Assembly (NCBI GenBank): GCA_038534195.1
Contig: JBCAXE010000011.1
Span: 1 to 64,000, forward strand
DNA length: 64,000 nucleotides
From: JAJFFW01 sp038534195
Lineage (GTDB): Bacteria; Pseudomonadota; Alphaproteobacteria; Caulobacterales; Parvularculaceae
Reading direction: 5' to 3'
The notes beneath the pieces are model-generated. The model was not told the origin of the DNA and searched no databases. It saw only the letters and a list, made by a program, of their open reading frames with translations. How positions within the stretch are numbered: the stretch's first letter is position 1; each line of letters begins with the position of its first letter. Shown here piece after piece: positions 42,489-51,188 of the stretch. Position numbers and translations under genes: made by a program.

Positions 42489-42598
42489 CCTCATCCTGAG
42501 GATCGCGAAGCGCGTCACGAAGGGCAGGCGGCGAATTCGAAATCTAGCCGCAAATCCTTCGTGACGCCGCTCTGCGAACGGCTCCTCAGGATGAGGGT
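42489..42598. repeat. Inverted repeat pair, CCTCATCCTGAGG family (copies 5 and 6)
   Basis: Copies at 42489-42527 and 42554-42598 face each other with only 26 bases between. Each has CCTCA-tcc-TGAGG and a TCACGAAGG end; the inner stem of copy 5 is CGC-gaa-GCG, while copy 6 is less regular. It occupies the 244-base space between the DUF2490 gene and lysS. Same family as the pairs flanking the GIY-YIG gene. Confidence 0.85.
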
Positions 42599-42690
42599 CA
42601 TGTTTATCTTTTTACGGAATAAATATATCTTTATACCGATGGCCTTAAGGGTTGAGCATGAGAGTAGCGCGCCCGGGAACGCTTTTCCGT

Positions 42691-44292
42691 TTACCCCCGC
42701 GCCAGCGCCTCATCGATCAGTTTCGCACTGGCTTGCGCGCCGTAAATCTTCACGAAGGGACCCATGCGCGGACCTTCGGATTGGCCGAAGACCACCTCAT
42801 AAAGCGCTTTGAACCAGTCGCGCAGGTTCTCGTATTCTTGCGCTTTGCCGGCGTCGAAGACAGCGGTCTGATAGGCGTCTTCCTCCGCGCCTTCGCCAAT
42901 TTCACGGAAGCGGGCGGCGACCATTTCAAGGGCGGCGCGCTCGGTCTCGGTAGGTGTACGGAATGTCTTTGTCGGCTTGACGAAGTCTTCGAAATATTTA
43001 CCGGCGAAATGGATCATGCCGTCGGCGGCGGCGATCTCTTCTTCCGACGCGTCCGGGCGATATTTTTTGATGAAGCCGCGCAACAGATCGGGGTCGGCGT
43101 CGCCCGCGGCGCTCACGAGATTGAGGAGCATCGCGAACGAGACCGGCGGTGTTGCGGCGGGCGGCTCTCCGGCGTGAATATGCCAGGCGGGATTGTCGAG
43201 CGCGGCCTTGCCGTCGAGGGATTTGTATTTCTCCACAAAGGTCCAGTATTCGTCGACCGTTTTCGGGATCACATCGAAATGGAGTTTTTTCGCGACCCGC
43301 GGCTTTTGAAACTGGAATAGCGATAGCGATTCCTGCGGCGCATAGGCGAGCCATTCTTCCACAGAAATGCCGTTGCCTTTGGATTTCGAAATTTTCTCGC
43401 CTTTTTCATCCAGAAAAAGTTCGTAGACATATTGAACCGGCGGTTCGGCGCCGAGGATTTTGCAGATGCGCGAATAAAGCGGCGCATTGGTTTCATGATC
43501 CTTACCGAACATCTCAAAGTCGACGCCAAGCGCGGCCCAGCGCATGCCGAAGTCCGGCTTCCACTGCAGTTTCACCTGGCCGCCAGTGACGGGTACGGTG
43601 GTTTCCGCGCCGTCTTCATCATAAAAGGTGATTGTCCCTGCGTCCGGGTCCGTCGCTTTCATCGGCACATAGAGGACACGGCCTGTCGTCGGACTGATCG
43701 GCAAGAACGGAGAATAGGTGGCTTGGCGTTCCGGCCCCAGCGTCGGCAACATCACATCCATGATCTTGTCGTAATTGGCGAGCGCCCGGCGGAGCATTTC
43801 GTCATAGCGCCCGGTCCGGTAGAGGTCGGTTGCGGAAAGAAACTCGTAGTCGAATCCAAAACTATCGAGAAACGCGCACAGGCGCGCGTTCATGTGCGCG
43901 CCGTAATTATCGTGCGTGCCGAACGGGTCCGGCACGTCCGTCAGCGGCTTTTGCAGATAGGGCTCCAGCGTTTCCGGATTGGGCACCGTCGGCGGCACTT
44001 TGCGCATGCCGTCCATGTCGTCGGAAACGCAGATCAGCCGGGTCGGAATTTTGTCGTCCGTCAACGCGCGAAAAGCGTTGCGCACCATCGTCGTGCGCAC
44101 TACTTCGCCGAATGTGCCGATATGCGGCAGGCCGGACGGGCCGTACCCGGTCTCAAAAACCACGGGACCTTCCTTCGGCGCGCCCCGTTTTTCGAAGATG
44201 TCCAGCCGTTTGATCAAATTGCGCGCCTGTTCGAACGGCCAGGCTTTGGCGGCGTCAAGATGGGCTTTGGAAAATTCCTTCACGGCGGTCAT
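42691..44292 (-). CDS. lysS: Lysyl-tRNA synthetase, class I
   Basis: A 533-residue class I lysyl-tRNA synthetase, the archaeal-type enzyme that most alphaproteobacteria use in place of the class II form. Signatures: P-H-I-G-T-F (HIGH-type) near residue 56, the KMSKS-type K-I-S-K-S-K-G-N, and a long C-terminal helical anticodon-binding domain. Charges tRNA-Lys. ATG at 44292. A TerB-like gene diverges on the other side. Confidence 0.96.
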   Translation of the reverse strand: MTAVKEFSKAHLDAAKAWPFEQARNLIKRLDIFEKRGAPKEGPVVFETGYGPSGLPHIGTFGEVVRTTMVRNAFRALTDDKIPTRLICVSDDMDGMRKVPPTVPNPETLEPYLQKPLTDVPDPFGTHDNYGAHMNARLCAFLDSFGFDYEFLSATDLYRTGRYDEMLRRALANYDKIMDVMLPTLGPERQATYSPFLPISPTTGRVLYVPMKATDPDAGTITFYDEDGAETTVPVTGGQVKLQWKPDFGMRWAALGVDFEMFGKDHETNAPLYSRICKILGAEPPVQYVYELFLDEKGEKISKSKGNGISVEEWLAYAPQESLSLFQFQKPRVAKKLHFDVIPKTVDEYWTFVEKYKSLDGKAALDNPAWHIHAGEPPAATPPVSFAMLLNLVSAAGDADPDLLRGFIKKYRPDASEEEIAAADGMIHFAGKYFEDFVKPTKTFRTPTETERAALEMVAARFREIGEGAEEDAYQTAVFDAGKAQEYENLRDWFKALYEVVFGQSEGPRMGPFVKIYGAQASAKLIDEALARG

Positions 44293-44434
44293 CGTTTCGC
44301 TTTCAAATGGATAGAGACGAAAGGCGAGGTTTAAGCGGGCTTATCCCTTGCGGTCAATGTCGATGGGAAACGCCGCTTGCCGCTCTCGCGCGGCGGGGCT
44401 AGCTTGGGCGCGCATTCAAGAGAGAGAACCGATC

Positions 44435-44869
44435 ATGGCCGAAGGCGTGCCCCCACTCACCCCACAGGAAGCCGTTATCTATTTGATGGTCATGACGTCG
44501 GCTTCCGACGGCCATATCGAAGAGGTGGAGCTGCGCACCATCGGCCGCGTTGTGCGGTCCTTCCCGATGTTCTCTGACTCAGATGAGCAGGCGTTGGTTC
44601 AGACGTCTGAACAATGCGGACGGCTCATGGCGTCGGAAGATGGTCTCCACAAGGTTCTCGCCGCGGCGAAGTCGGCGTTGCCGAAACACCTGAGCGAAAC
44701 GGCCTATGCGGCGGTTGTCGATGTGGTGACGGCGGACGAAAACCTCGACATGACGGAAATACGCGTCCTTGAATTGATCCGTAATACGCTGAACGTGCCC
44801 GACGACGGCGCGCAAGCGATCGAGCATGCCGCGCGCGCGCGGCACATGACGGTCGACGCGCTGGTTTAA
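44435..44869 (+). CDS. TerB-like (tellurite resistance TerB fold) protein
   Basis: A 144-residue all-helical protein with the TerB-type metal motif M-T-S-A-S-D-G-H-I-E-E-V-E in the first helix pair and the second copy D-V-V-T-A-D-E-N-L-D-M-T-E; acidic residues at these places bind metal in TerB. No other ter genes are near, so tellurite resistance is not implied. ATG at 44435; an upstream in-frame ATG (44348) lies on the 5' side of lysS and adds unconserved residues. Its stop and that of the next gene lie in the palindrome AAGGCGCGCCTT. Confidence 0.8.
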   Translation: MAEGVPPLTPQEAVIYLMVMTSASDGHIEEVELRTIGRVVRSFPMFSDSDEQALVQTSEQCGRLMASEDGLHKVLAAAKSALPKHLSETAYAAVVDVVTADENLDMTEIRVLELIRNTLNVPDDGAQAIEHAARARHMTVDALV

Positions 44870-44878
44870 AGGCGCGCC

Positions 44879-46243
44879 TTAGCGCAAGCTGAGCCAGCAG
44901 GCGCTGGCGACGATTACAGCGATCATCACGTTCAAAACGACGCCTTCGCGCGCCATGCGGCTCATCTCGACTTTGCCGGTGGCGTAGACAATCGCGTTCG
45001 GGGCCGTCGCCACGGGCAACATAAAGGCGCATGAACAGGAGATGACGGCCGGGATCATGAGAAGTTCCGGCGCGAGCCCCGCGCCTGTGGCCACCGCCGC
45101 CAATAAGGGCATCAAGAGGTTCGCCGTCGCCGTGTTGGACGTCATTTCCGTCAGGAATGTCACTGATAAGCAAAGCCCGATCATCATGATGAAGACAGGC
45201 GCGCCGGCGAGGATTTTCAGATTTTCCGCGATCAAATCGGCGAGGCCGCTTTCGCGAAAGCCGCTGGCGATGCAGATGCCGCCTGCGAAAAGGAGCAGCA
45301 TCCCCCAGGGGATGTCGCTGGCGGTTTTCCAGTCGAGAAGTGCGCCGCCTTTGCCGTTGGGGACGATAAACATGATGATGACGGCCGCGACAGCGACCGT
45401 TGAGTCGCCGGCGCCGGGCATATTGAAAAGGCCCGACCAGCCGCCGAACGGTTCCGCGCGCGTCACCCAGGCGAGGATCGCGGCGCCGAAGACAATCAGT
45501 GTTCGAATTTCATCATTGCGCCACGCGCCTGGGTCGCGAAGCGCCGGCGCGGTAACCCCGCCCATACCGCGTGTTAGCCAAAATCCCATAAGCGGCAGAC
45601 CGATCGCAACAGCGGGCGTCGCCGTCGCCATCCATCGGGCGAAGGAATATTCTTCACCGGTGGCTTTCAGATAAGCATCGGCGAAAATGAGATTGGGCGG
45701 CGTGCCGATCAGCGTCGCCGTGCCGCCGAACGATGCGGCGTAGGCGATGCCGAGCAGCAACGGAACAGTAAGTTTCGGGCTTTGCGCACGCGCGATGATC
45801 GCAAGCGCCATCGTCGCCAGCATGAGCGTGGTCGCGGTGTTGGAAATCCACATCGACAGGACCGCCGCGGCGAGCATGAAGCCGAGAACAAGCCGCCGGC
45901 CCGACGTCCCCACAAGATTGATCATGTAAAGCGCGAGGCGTTCGTGAAGGTTCGATCTTTCCAACGCCTTCGACAGCATGAAGGACGCCATGAGAAGAAT
46001 GATCACATAGGAGCCGAGCGCGCGCGCCGCCTCCGGCTGGGTCAGAACGCCAGAAAGCGGAAACAACGCAAAAGGGACAAGCGAGGTCGCCGGAATCGGC
46101 AACGCCTCGGAGACCCACCAGAACGCGGTCAGCGCTGTAATGGCGATCGTCGCGACAATCGGCTGCGGCAAGCCGGCGAATGCGGCGAGCCCCCCTGCGG
46201 CCCCGGCGAAAACGAGCCCGCTCACAATACGCATCGGTTTCAT
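44879..46243 (-). CDS. SLC13/DASS family anion transporter
   Basis: A 454-residue membrane protein with about twelve helices. The divalent-anion/sodium symporter signatures are S-N-T-A-T-T-L-M-L and, near the C terminus, E-M-T-S-N-T-A-T-A-N-L-L-M-P-L, the two sodium/substrate-binding S-N-T clips. It probably imports dicarboxylates such as succinate or malate, with sodium; sulfate is the alternative. Single gene, ATG at 46243; divergent from the small membrane protein gene. Confidence 0.92.
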   Translation of the reverse strand: MKPMRIVSGLVFAGAAGGLAAFAGLPQPIVATIAITALTAFWWVSEALPIPATSLVPFALFPLSGVLTQPEAARALGSYVIILLMASFMLSKALERSNLHERLALYMINLVGTSGRRLVLGFMLAAAVLSMWISNTATTLMLATMALAIIARAQSPKLTVPLLLGIAYAASFGGTATLIGTPPNLIFADAYLKATGEEYSFARWMATATPAVAIGLPLMGFWLTRGMGGVTAPALRDPGAWRNDEIRTLIVFGAAILAWVTRAEPFGGWSGLFNMPGAGDSTVAVAAVIIMFIVPNGKGGALLDWKTASDIPWGMLLLFAGGICIASGFRESGLADLIAENLKILAGAPVFIMMIGLCLSVTFLTEMTSNTATANLLMPLLAAVATGAGLAPELLMIPAVISCSCAFMLPVATAPNAIVYATGKVEMSRMAREGVVLNVMIAVIVASACWLSLR

Positions 46244-46407
46244 GGGGAGGAGGTAAGAGCGGTTTTTCGCCAGTGTCCAGTGTGCGGGAAATCGCGGCTG
46301 TCATGGTTTCCCAAACCTTGTCGTCGCCGGCCCGATTGTCGCGACCCTTCCGATAAAATTTTAGGAAGCCGTCTCTAGGGTGATGACTGACAAGGGAGGC
46401 GACAATC

Positions 46408-46614
46408 ATGGCGTTTAAAATTATCGGCGGCGCGCTGGCGCTTTGGGGTGTGGCGGATTTCGGTTTCAGTTTTATGGGCAATGACCTCTGGTACGATCTT
46501 TTGGGGATCGAGTTGACGGGCCTTGTTTACTCCTACAGCGCCTATGCGGCCTTGGTGGCCGGGCTTGTGATCTTCAATCTTGGCGGCGCCGGTGAAGGCG
46601 AGGACGCCGAATAG
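46408..46614 (+). CDS. 68-residue membrane protein
   Basis: Two hydrophobic helices (about 3-22 and 36-58) with W-Y-D-L-L-G-I between them and an acidic end G-E-G-E-D-A-E. GGGAGGC lies just before the ATG (ACAAGGGAGGCGACAATC upstream). No family recognised. Convergent with the antiporter gene, 16 bases between stops. Confidence 0.65.
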   Translation: MAFKIIGGALALWGVADFGFSFMGNDLWYDLLGIELTGLVYSYSAYAALVAGLVIFNLGGAGEGEDAE

Positions 46615-46630
46615 CGCCTGGCGATCGTCA

Positions 46631-47860
46631 CTAAGGTTTAGCTTGCGCGTCGCGCCTGGCGGCGGCTGATCGCCCATAGGCGTCTGAAAAGAGCGTCGCC
46701 GTGGCGCCGTGCAGGAACACGCTCAGAAAGACCGTGACGTAAACAATGGCTTCCACTTGCGATAGACGGGCGCCTTCCTGGTGCTCGACCGCGACAAACA
46801 GAAACAATATCGACGCGAGCCCGCGCGGCCCAAACCAGCCGATGAAAGCCTGTCCCGGAAGGCTGACCTTTGAGCCGATTAGGGAGAGACTCGTCGGGAT
46901 CATGCGGATCATCGTCAGGCTCAAGGCGGCGTAAGCGATGCAAAAGACGGTGAGGAAGTCTGTGGCTGACGGCAACAGAACGGCGCCAAAGAAGAAGAAA
47001 ATCAATAAACTGAAAAGCTGCCCTTCTTCTTCGACAAAGTTTGTTAGCGTGCGCGTTTGATCGCGGCAAAAATCTCCAAAAATCAGTCCACAAACAAAAG
47101 CGGCGATAAAGCCGTTGCCGTTTAGGGCGTGGGCGCAGAAGAGGACGAGCACGGCGACGCCGACGCAAGTGAGGTTTCGAAAGCTGTGGGTGATCCAGCC
47201 GTTTCTCTGTGCGATGCTGATCAACTTTCCGAAGACCGCGCCGACGCCAACGCCGACAAGGGCCCCGATCACGATTTGGGTCAGCGTGAATTGAGCCCAA
47301 TAGGCGAAGCTGCTGTTTTCGCCGCCATCCATATTATAGGCGAGCGCCGAAAACAGTAGAACCGCGGGCAGGGCGAGACCGTCATTGAGGCCCGACTCCA
47401 CCAAAACAGCCCGCCGAATACGTTCGGGAACATTAGGGCTTGTCACAACAGCGTAGCCGAGCGCCGCATCGGTCGGTGCAAGGATTGCGGCGATGAGCGC
47501 GCATTCTTGCCACGACAAAGTGGGAAAGAGGACGATGGCGACGCCGAACCCCAAGAGCAACGTTAAGGGGAGCGAGAGTGTGAGCAGGCGGAAAGGAAGG
47601 GCGCTGTCCTTCAATAATTTCCGGCCATTCGTTGAAGCCGCGTCCGCAAAAAGAATAAAGGCGAGCGTCAGTTCGCCGAACCCTTCCAGCGTTTCATTTT
47701 CAACATCAATATCGACAAGTCCGAGACCGCCGGCGCCGACAAGGAGACCGGCTATCATGAACGCCATCGGCGCGGAGATCCCAATTCTTCCCAAGACATT
47801 TGAAAATGCACCGTAGAGCACAATACAGACGGCGATCGGCGCGAGCGGTTCACTGATCAT
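46631..47860 (-). CDS. Cation:proton antiporter, NhaP/CPA1-like
   Basis: A 409-residue protein with about twelve helices. It shows P-T-D-A-A-L-G-Y-A-V (the CPA ion-site motif on the unwound helix), V-E-S-G-L-N-D-G-L-A-L-P (with the transport aspartate) and G-P-R-G-L-A-S-I-L-F, all features of sodium/proton antiporters of the CPA1 group. Likely exports Na+ (or K+) for protons. Single gene. Confidence 0.9.
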   Translation of the reverse strand: MISEPLAPIAVCIVLYGAFSNVLGRIGISAPMAFMIAGLLVGAGGLGLVDIDVENETLEGFGELTLAFILFADAASTNGRKLLKDSALPFRLLTLSLPLTLLLGFGVAIVLFPTLSWQECALIAAILAPTDAALGYAVVTSPNVPERIRRAVLVESGLNDGLALPAVLLFSALAYNMDGGENSSFAYWAQFTLTQIVIGALVGVGVGAVFGKLISIAQRNGWITHSFRNLTCVGVAVLVLFCAHALNGNGFIAAFVCGLIFGDFCRDQTRTLTNFVEEEGQLFSLLIFFFFGAVLLPSATDFLTVFCIAYAALSLTMIRMIPTSLSLIGSKVSLPGQAFIGWFGPRGLASILFLFVAVEHQEGARLSQVEAIVYVTVFLSVFLHGATATLFSDAYGRSAAARRDAQAKP

Positions 47861-47957
47861 AGGCGGCCTTTTCCGGCTTTATTATTCGGCCTCAGACGGA
47901 ACGCTGAGTATAACCGACTCTCTCAAAGGGGCCATTCAACTGCGGCCGCCCGCACCA

Positions 47958-49094
47958 TCAGACATCTTCCAGCACTTCGTGCTCGGCGCTTAGATAGTCG
48001 TCTGAGCGCATCTCCATCAGGCGTGACGCGGTACGCTCGAATTCGAAGGACCCATCGCCCGCCGGGTAGAGATCAGCCGGTTCTCCGTCAGCGGAACAGA
48101 CAAGTTTCGTCCGGCTGTCGTAGATCGCGTCGATCAGCGTTACGAAACGTTTGGCCTCGTTGCGTTTTTCAGCGCTCATAAGGGGAATATGATCAATAAA
48201 GAGCGTCGAATATTGCCGAACGAGCGCAAGATAATCATTGGCGCCGAGCGGGGCTTCACATAACGCCGCGAATGAAAAACGCGCTGCGCCGCGCGCTGTT
48301 CGCGGCGCGTCAAGGTCGCGCCCTTTCACGCGCAGGACCTCCGCTTTTTCCTGGGCGCCGCAAATATATTGCGACCAGGCGGCGTCCATCGCCGCGTCGG
48401 CGCCCGGCCCCAAAGGTTGGTAATAGACAGGCGCTCTTCCCAGCCGCGACAGACGATAGTCTTCCGCCGCTTCCAGATGATAAATGTCGATCTTGCGCTT
48501 GAGGAGATCGATAAAGGGCAGGAATAACTGGCGATTCAAGCCGTCTTTGTACAGCGCATCCGGGTGCCGGTTTGACGTAGCGACAATCACGACGCCTTCA
48601 GCAAACAGCGCTTCAAAGAGCCGCCCAAGGATCATGGCGTCTGCGATGTCGCTCACCTGAAACTCGTCGAAACATAAGACCATCGCTTCTTGCGCGATAT
48701 CGCGCGCGGCGTAGGGGATGGGGTCGTCAGGATTTTTTCTGTCGAAGGCAGGATGGCGCCGCCGGGTCTTTTCATCAGCGCTGCGCCAGGCGGCGAGGCG
48801 GTCGTGGGTTTCGCTCATGAAGGCGTGGAAATGAACGCGGCGTTTCGGCTCAGTCTGCGTATTGTTGAAAAACAAATCCATCAACAGGGTCTTGCCCCGT
48901 CCGACGCCGCCCCACAGATAAAGACCGCGCGGCGCGGCCCGGCGCCGCCCGAAGAGACCGCGTCGCAGGCCGCGATACCCCCGCAACGCGTCATGCAAGG
49001 CTTGCAGTTTCTCGGTCGCGGCTTCCTGCGCCGGATCAGGCGTCAGCGCGCCCTTTTTAACGAGCGCCCGGTAGCGGTTCAGCGGTCCCCTCAT
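47958..49094 (-). CDS. zapE: Cell division protein ZapE (AFG1-like ATPase)
   Basis: A 378-residue AFG1/ZapE family P-loop ATPase: N terminus R-Y-R-A-L-V-K-K-G-A-L, Walker A L-W-G-G-V-G-R-G-K-T, then V-H-F-H-A-F-M and the Walker B region L-C-F-D-E-F-Q-V-S-D. In E. coli ZapE binds the Z-ring. The start is taken at ATG 49094, which overlaps the 3' end of aqpS by 38 bases; the frame extends a further 72 codons into aqpS without conservation. It is therefore downstream of the arsenic operon on the same strand and might be read from it. Confidence 0.93.
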   Translation of the reverse strand: MRGPLNRYRALVKKGALTPDPAQEAATEKLQALHDALRGYRGLRRGLFGRRRAAPRGLYLWGGVGRGKTLLMDLFFNNTQTEPKRRVHFHAFMSETHDRLAAWRSADEKTRRRHPAFDRKNPDDPIPYAARDIAQEAMVLCFDEFQVSDIADAMILGRLFEALFAEGVVIVATSNRHPDALYKDGLNRQLFLPFIDLLKRKIDIYHLEAAEDYRLSRLGRAPVYYQPLGPGADAAMDAAWSQYICGAQEKAEVLRVKGRDLDAPRTARGAARFSFAALCEAPLGANDYLALVRQYSTLFIDHIPLMSAEKRNEAKRFVTLIDAIYDSRTKLVCSADGEPADLYPAGDGSFEFERTASRLMEMRSDDYLSAEHEVLEDV

Positions 49095-49776
49095 CCGATT
49101 GTCTATAGCGGCGCTCTTTTTCTGCGAAAAGCCATGCGGCGACCCCAACTGCGAACGCCGCTGCGGAGAATTGCGCCAGAAGAAACATCGGCGCGTCGCT
49201 CGGACGAATGCCGGCGAACGTGTCGGTAAAGGTTCGCGCAATTGTGACCGCGGGATTGGCGAAGGAGGTCGACGAGGTGAACCAGTATCCGGCGGTGATG
49301 AATAGACCAACTGCGTAAGCGACGCTTTCGGGGCGGAAACGAACGGCGCCGAGGATTGTCAACACCAGGCCGAAGGTGGCGACCGCTTCGCCGAGCGCCT
49401 GGCCGGCGCCGGTGCGGGCTTTGAGCGACATTTGGAGAATTTCGAGATCGAACATGGCGTGCGCGACGAGAACGCCGACGAAGCCAGCGGCGATCTGCGT
49501 TGCTGCATAGAGCCCGGCCATACCCGGCGTGATTTCGCGGCGGAGCGCGAAGGCGAGCGTGACGGCGGGATTGAAATGTGCGCCCGAAACGGGCCCGAAA
49601 ATCAGGATGAGTATGACCAGTCCGGCGCCGGTCGCGATCGTGTTCGCGAGCAGCGCAATGGCGGTATTACCGCCCGCCAGCGTCTCGCCCATTATCCCGG
49701 AGCCGACGACGATCGCCAGCAGGAATGCGGTCCCCAGCGCTTCTGCGCCAAGTTTTTGCGACGTTGAGAAGGTCAT
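49057..49776 (-). CDS. aqpS: Aquaglyceroporin, AqpS-type
   Basis: A 239-residue MIP family channel with six helices and the two pore signatures H-F-N-P-A-V (NPA at 69-71) and F-A-N-P-A-V (NPA at 174-176). Its place as the last gene of an ars operon matches AqpS of Sinorhizobium meliloti, where arsenite made by ArsC leaves the cell downhill through the channel. No ArsB or Acr3 pump is in the operon. It overlaps the arsC stop by ATGA. General glycerol or water transport is possible if the operon context misleads. Confidence 0.9.
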   Translation of the reverse strand: MTFSTSQKLGAEALGTAFLLAIVVGSGIMGETLAGGNTAIALLANTIATGAGLVILILIFGPVSGAHFNPAVTLAFALRREITPGMAGLYAATQIAAGFVGVLVAHAMFDLEILQMSLKARTGAGQALGEAVATFGLVLTILGAVRFRPESVAYAVGLFITAGYWFTSSTSFANPAVTIARTFTDTFAGIRPSDAPMFLLAQFSAAAFAVGVAAWLFAEKERRYRQSDEGTAEPLPGAR

Positions 49777-50237
49777 ACCTGCGCCGTCTCGTCGGCTCGA
49801 AGAAACGTGTCGATCTTCGCGCGTATGGCCGCGAAGACCGTTTCGAATTCGCGGGCGATTTCAGCGTCGGCGCCGGTGGCGGCGGCCGGGTCGGGAAATC
49901 CCCAGTGAAGGGTTTGCGGCGCCGCTTTTCCGCGCTTCGGCCATACCGGGCAGGTCTCATTGGCGGCGTTATCGCAGACCGTGACCACCGCATCCATGAC
50001 CGGCGCGTCCGCGCTTGCAAACTCATCCCAGCTTTTCGAACGCGGCGGGGCGAAGCCGCCTGACGGATCAATATTCTCCGCCTCCAACGTTTTGATGGCG
50101 AAAGGATTAGGCGCGCCTGTGGGTTTCGATCCGGCTGAATAGGCGCGCCAGGCGCCGCGGGCCGCATGGTTCATGTACGCCTCAGCCATGATCGATCGCG
50201 CTGAATTGCCTGTGCACAGGAAAAGAATGTTCTTCAT
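49773..50237 (-). CDS. arsC: Arsenate reductase, thioredoxin-coupled type
   Basis: A 154-residue low-molecular-weight phosphatase-fold enzyme. P-loop C8-T-G-N-S-A-R-S; redox cysteines C88 and C96 (T-V-C-D-N-A-A-N-E-T-C-P), spaced as in staphylococcal ArsC; W-G-F-P-D-P holds the general-acid Asp. Reduces arsenate to arsenite using thioredoxin. Located between arsI and aqpS; its stop overlaps the aqpS start. Confidence 0.93.
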   Translation of the reverse strand: MKNILFLCTGNSARSIMAEAYMNHAARGAWRAYSAGSKPTGAPNPFAIKTLEAENIDPSGGFAPPRSKSWDEFASADAPVMDAVVTVCDNAANETCPVWPKRGKAAPQTLHWGFPDPAAATGADAEIAREFETVFAAIRAKIDTFLRADETAQV

Positions 50238-50249
50238 GATCGGCGCTTC

Positions 50250-50687
50250 TCAACAATCTACGCCGCAACGCGCGTCTGTCGCCCCGGTCTCAGGCGCGGG
50301 CCGTTCGGGTTCAGCGCCGTAAAGCTGGCTTTCTCCAAAGGAGTGGAATAATTCCCACAAGCCGCCTTCCGGGCCTTTCGCCCAATATTTATTGCTCTGG
50401 GCGTAGCAGCACGTAGTCGCCTTTTCTTCTGTCAGCGCATGCCCGTCCTCGCGCAGTCGATCGGCTATCTCCGAAAGCGCCTCATCGGTCTCAACCTGGA
50501 CGCCCACATGGTCGACGCCGGGCGCGCCGCCGTGGGTCGAAAGCGAGACATTAGCGTGCGGATCGTCCAGCATCCATTTTGCGTAGTCGCCCTCCAGCTT
50601 GTCAGGGGCGCGGCCAAATAGGGCGGCGTAAAACTTCATTGACTGTTCAAGATCGCTGACTTTCAGGTGCACATGCAGGCGTTTCAT
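50250..50687 (-). CDS. arsI: ArsI/CadI family dioxygenase (probable C-As lyase)
   Basis: A 145-residue vicinal-oxygen-chelate (glyoxalase-fold) protein. Metal ligands are at H5 or H7 (R-L-H-V-H-L), H60 (V-D-H-V-G-V) and E112 (L-W-E-L-F), and the substrate-binding vicinal cysteines are C93-C94 (A-T-T-C-C-Y-A-Q-S-N-K-Y-W), the ArsI signature. ArsI cleaves the carbon-arsenic bond of trivalent organoarsenicals. Two more cysteines end the chain (C-G-V-D-C). ATG 50687 overlaps the arsR stop; the cadmium-induced CadI name is the alternative for this family. Confidence 0.87.
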   Translation of the reverse strand: MKRLHVHLKVSDLEQSMKFYAALFGRAPDKLEGDYAKWMLDDPHANVSLSTHGGAPGVDHVGVQVETDEALSEIADRLREDGHALTEEKATTCCYAQSNKYWAKGPEGGLWELFHSFGESQLYGAEPERPAPETGATDARCGVDC

Positions 50688-51013
50688 GCTGATTTCTCCT
50701 TCATGATGTAGGGGCCGCATAGCCGTGGATCGCCCTGACAGCAGTCGGCCATCAGGAAATCAATGAGCGTGCGCAAGCCGCCATAGTTCGCCGCGTAGAT
50801 GACGCTCCGGCCCTCTTTGCGGGAAAGCGCGAGGCCGGCGGTGGTGAGCTCTTTCAGGTGGAAGGACATCGTGGGCGCTGCAATTCCTAAGCTTTCGGTG
50901 AGCGCGCCGGCCGAGAGCCCCGCAGGCCCTGCTTTCACAAGGCGCTGGAGGGTTTCCAAGCGGGTTTCCTGTGAAAGCGCAGAAAAACAGGCGGTTGCTG
51001 ATTTTATTTCCAT
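50684..51013 (-). CDS. arsR: ArsR family arsenic-responsive repressor
   Basis: A 109-residue winged-helix repressor. The recognition helix region is A-P-T-M-S-F-H-L-K-E-L. It lacks the ELCVCDL-type site in the DNA-binding helix; instead C91, C92 and C98 (C-C-Q-G-D-P-R-L-C) are spaced as in the Acidithiobacillus ferrooxidans ArsR (C95, C96, C102), so arsenite should bind near the C terminus. ATG 51013 lies inside a perfect palindrome that is the likely operator. First gene of arsR-arsI-arsC-aqpS. Confidence 0.93.
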   Translation of the reverse strand: MEIKSATACFSALSQETRLETLQRLVKAGPAGLSAGALTESLGIAAPTMSFHLKELTTAGLALSRKEGRSVIYAANYGGLRTLIDFLMADCCQGDPRLCGPYIMKEKSA

Positions 51014-51048
51014 AATTCAATAATTATTGAATTATCAAAACATGTCAA
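51012..51048 (-). promoter_or_regulatory. ars promoter and 24-bp ArsR operator
   Basis: 51012-51035 is a perfect palindrome with half-site ATAATTCAATAA. On the minus strand TTGACA (51048-51043) is followed after 17 bases by AATTAT (51025-51020). The palindrome covers the -10 and the first two bases of the arsR ATG. Transcription would begin at or next to the ATG, giving a leaderless message; no ribosome site is seen. Confidence 0.75.
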
Positions 51049-51188
51049 GCTTAGTCGGTTAAGCGCCCCGCGGGTTTGGTTTACGAGACGGGTAAGATTT
51101 TTCGATAGTGGGTAAAATTTGAGCCAATCGGAAAACCGTTGGTTAGGACGCGGGCGTTATTTTCCGGACACAACCTGCAGGATTTCTC

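Noticed and set aside
43432..44334. 300-residue plus-strand frame opposite lysS
   Set aside because: Antisense shadow with Arg/His/Gly-rich composition and no motif.
44435..44869. Tellurite resistance locus from the TerB-like gene
   Set aside because: TerB folds occur widely alone; no terC, terD or terZ is near.
44869..44880. AAGGCGCGCCTT palindrome between convergent stops, as a terminator
   Set aside because: It has no loop or T-run; both stop codons simply lie in a short self-complementary sequence.
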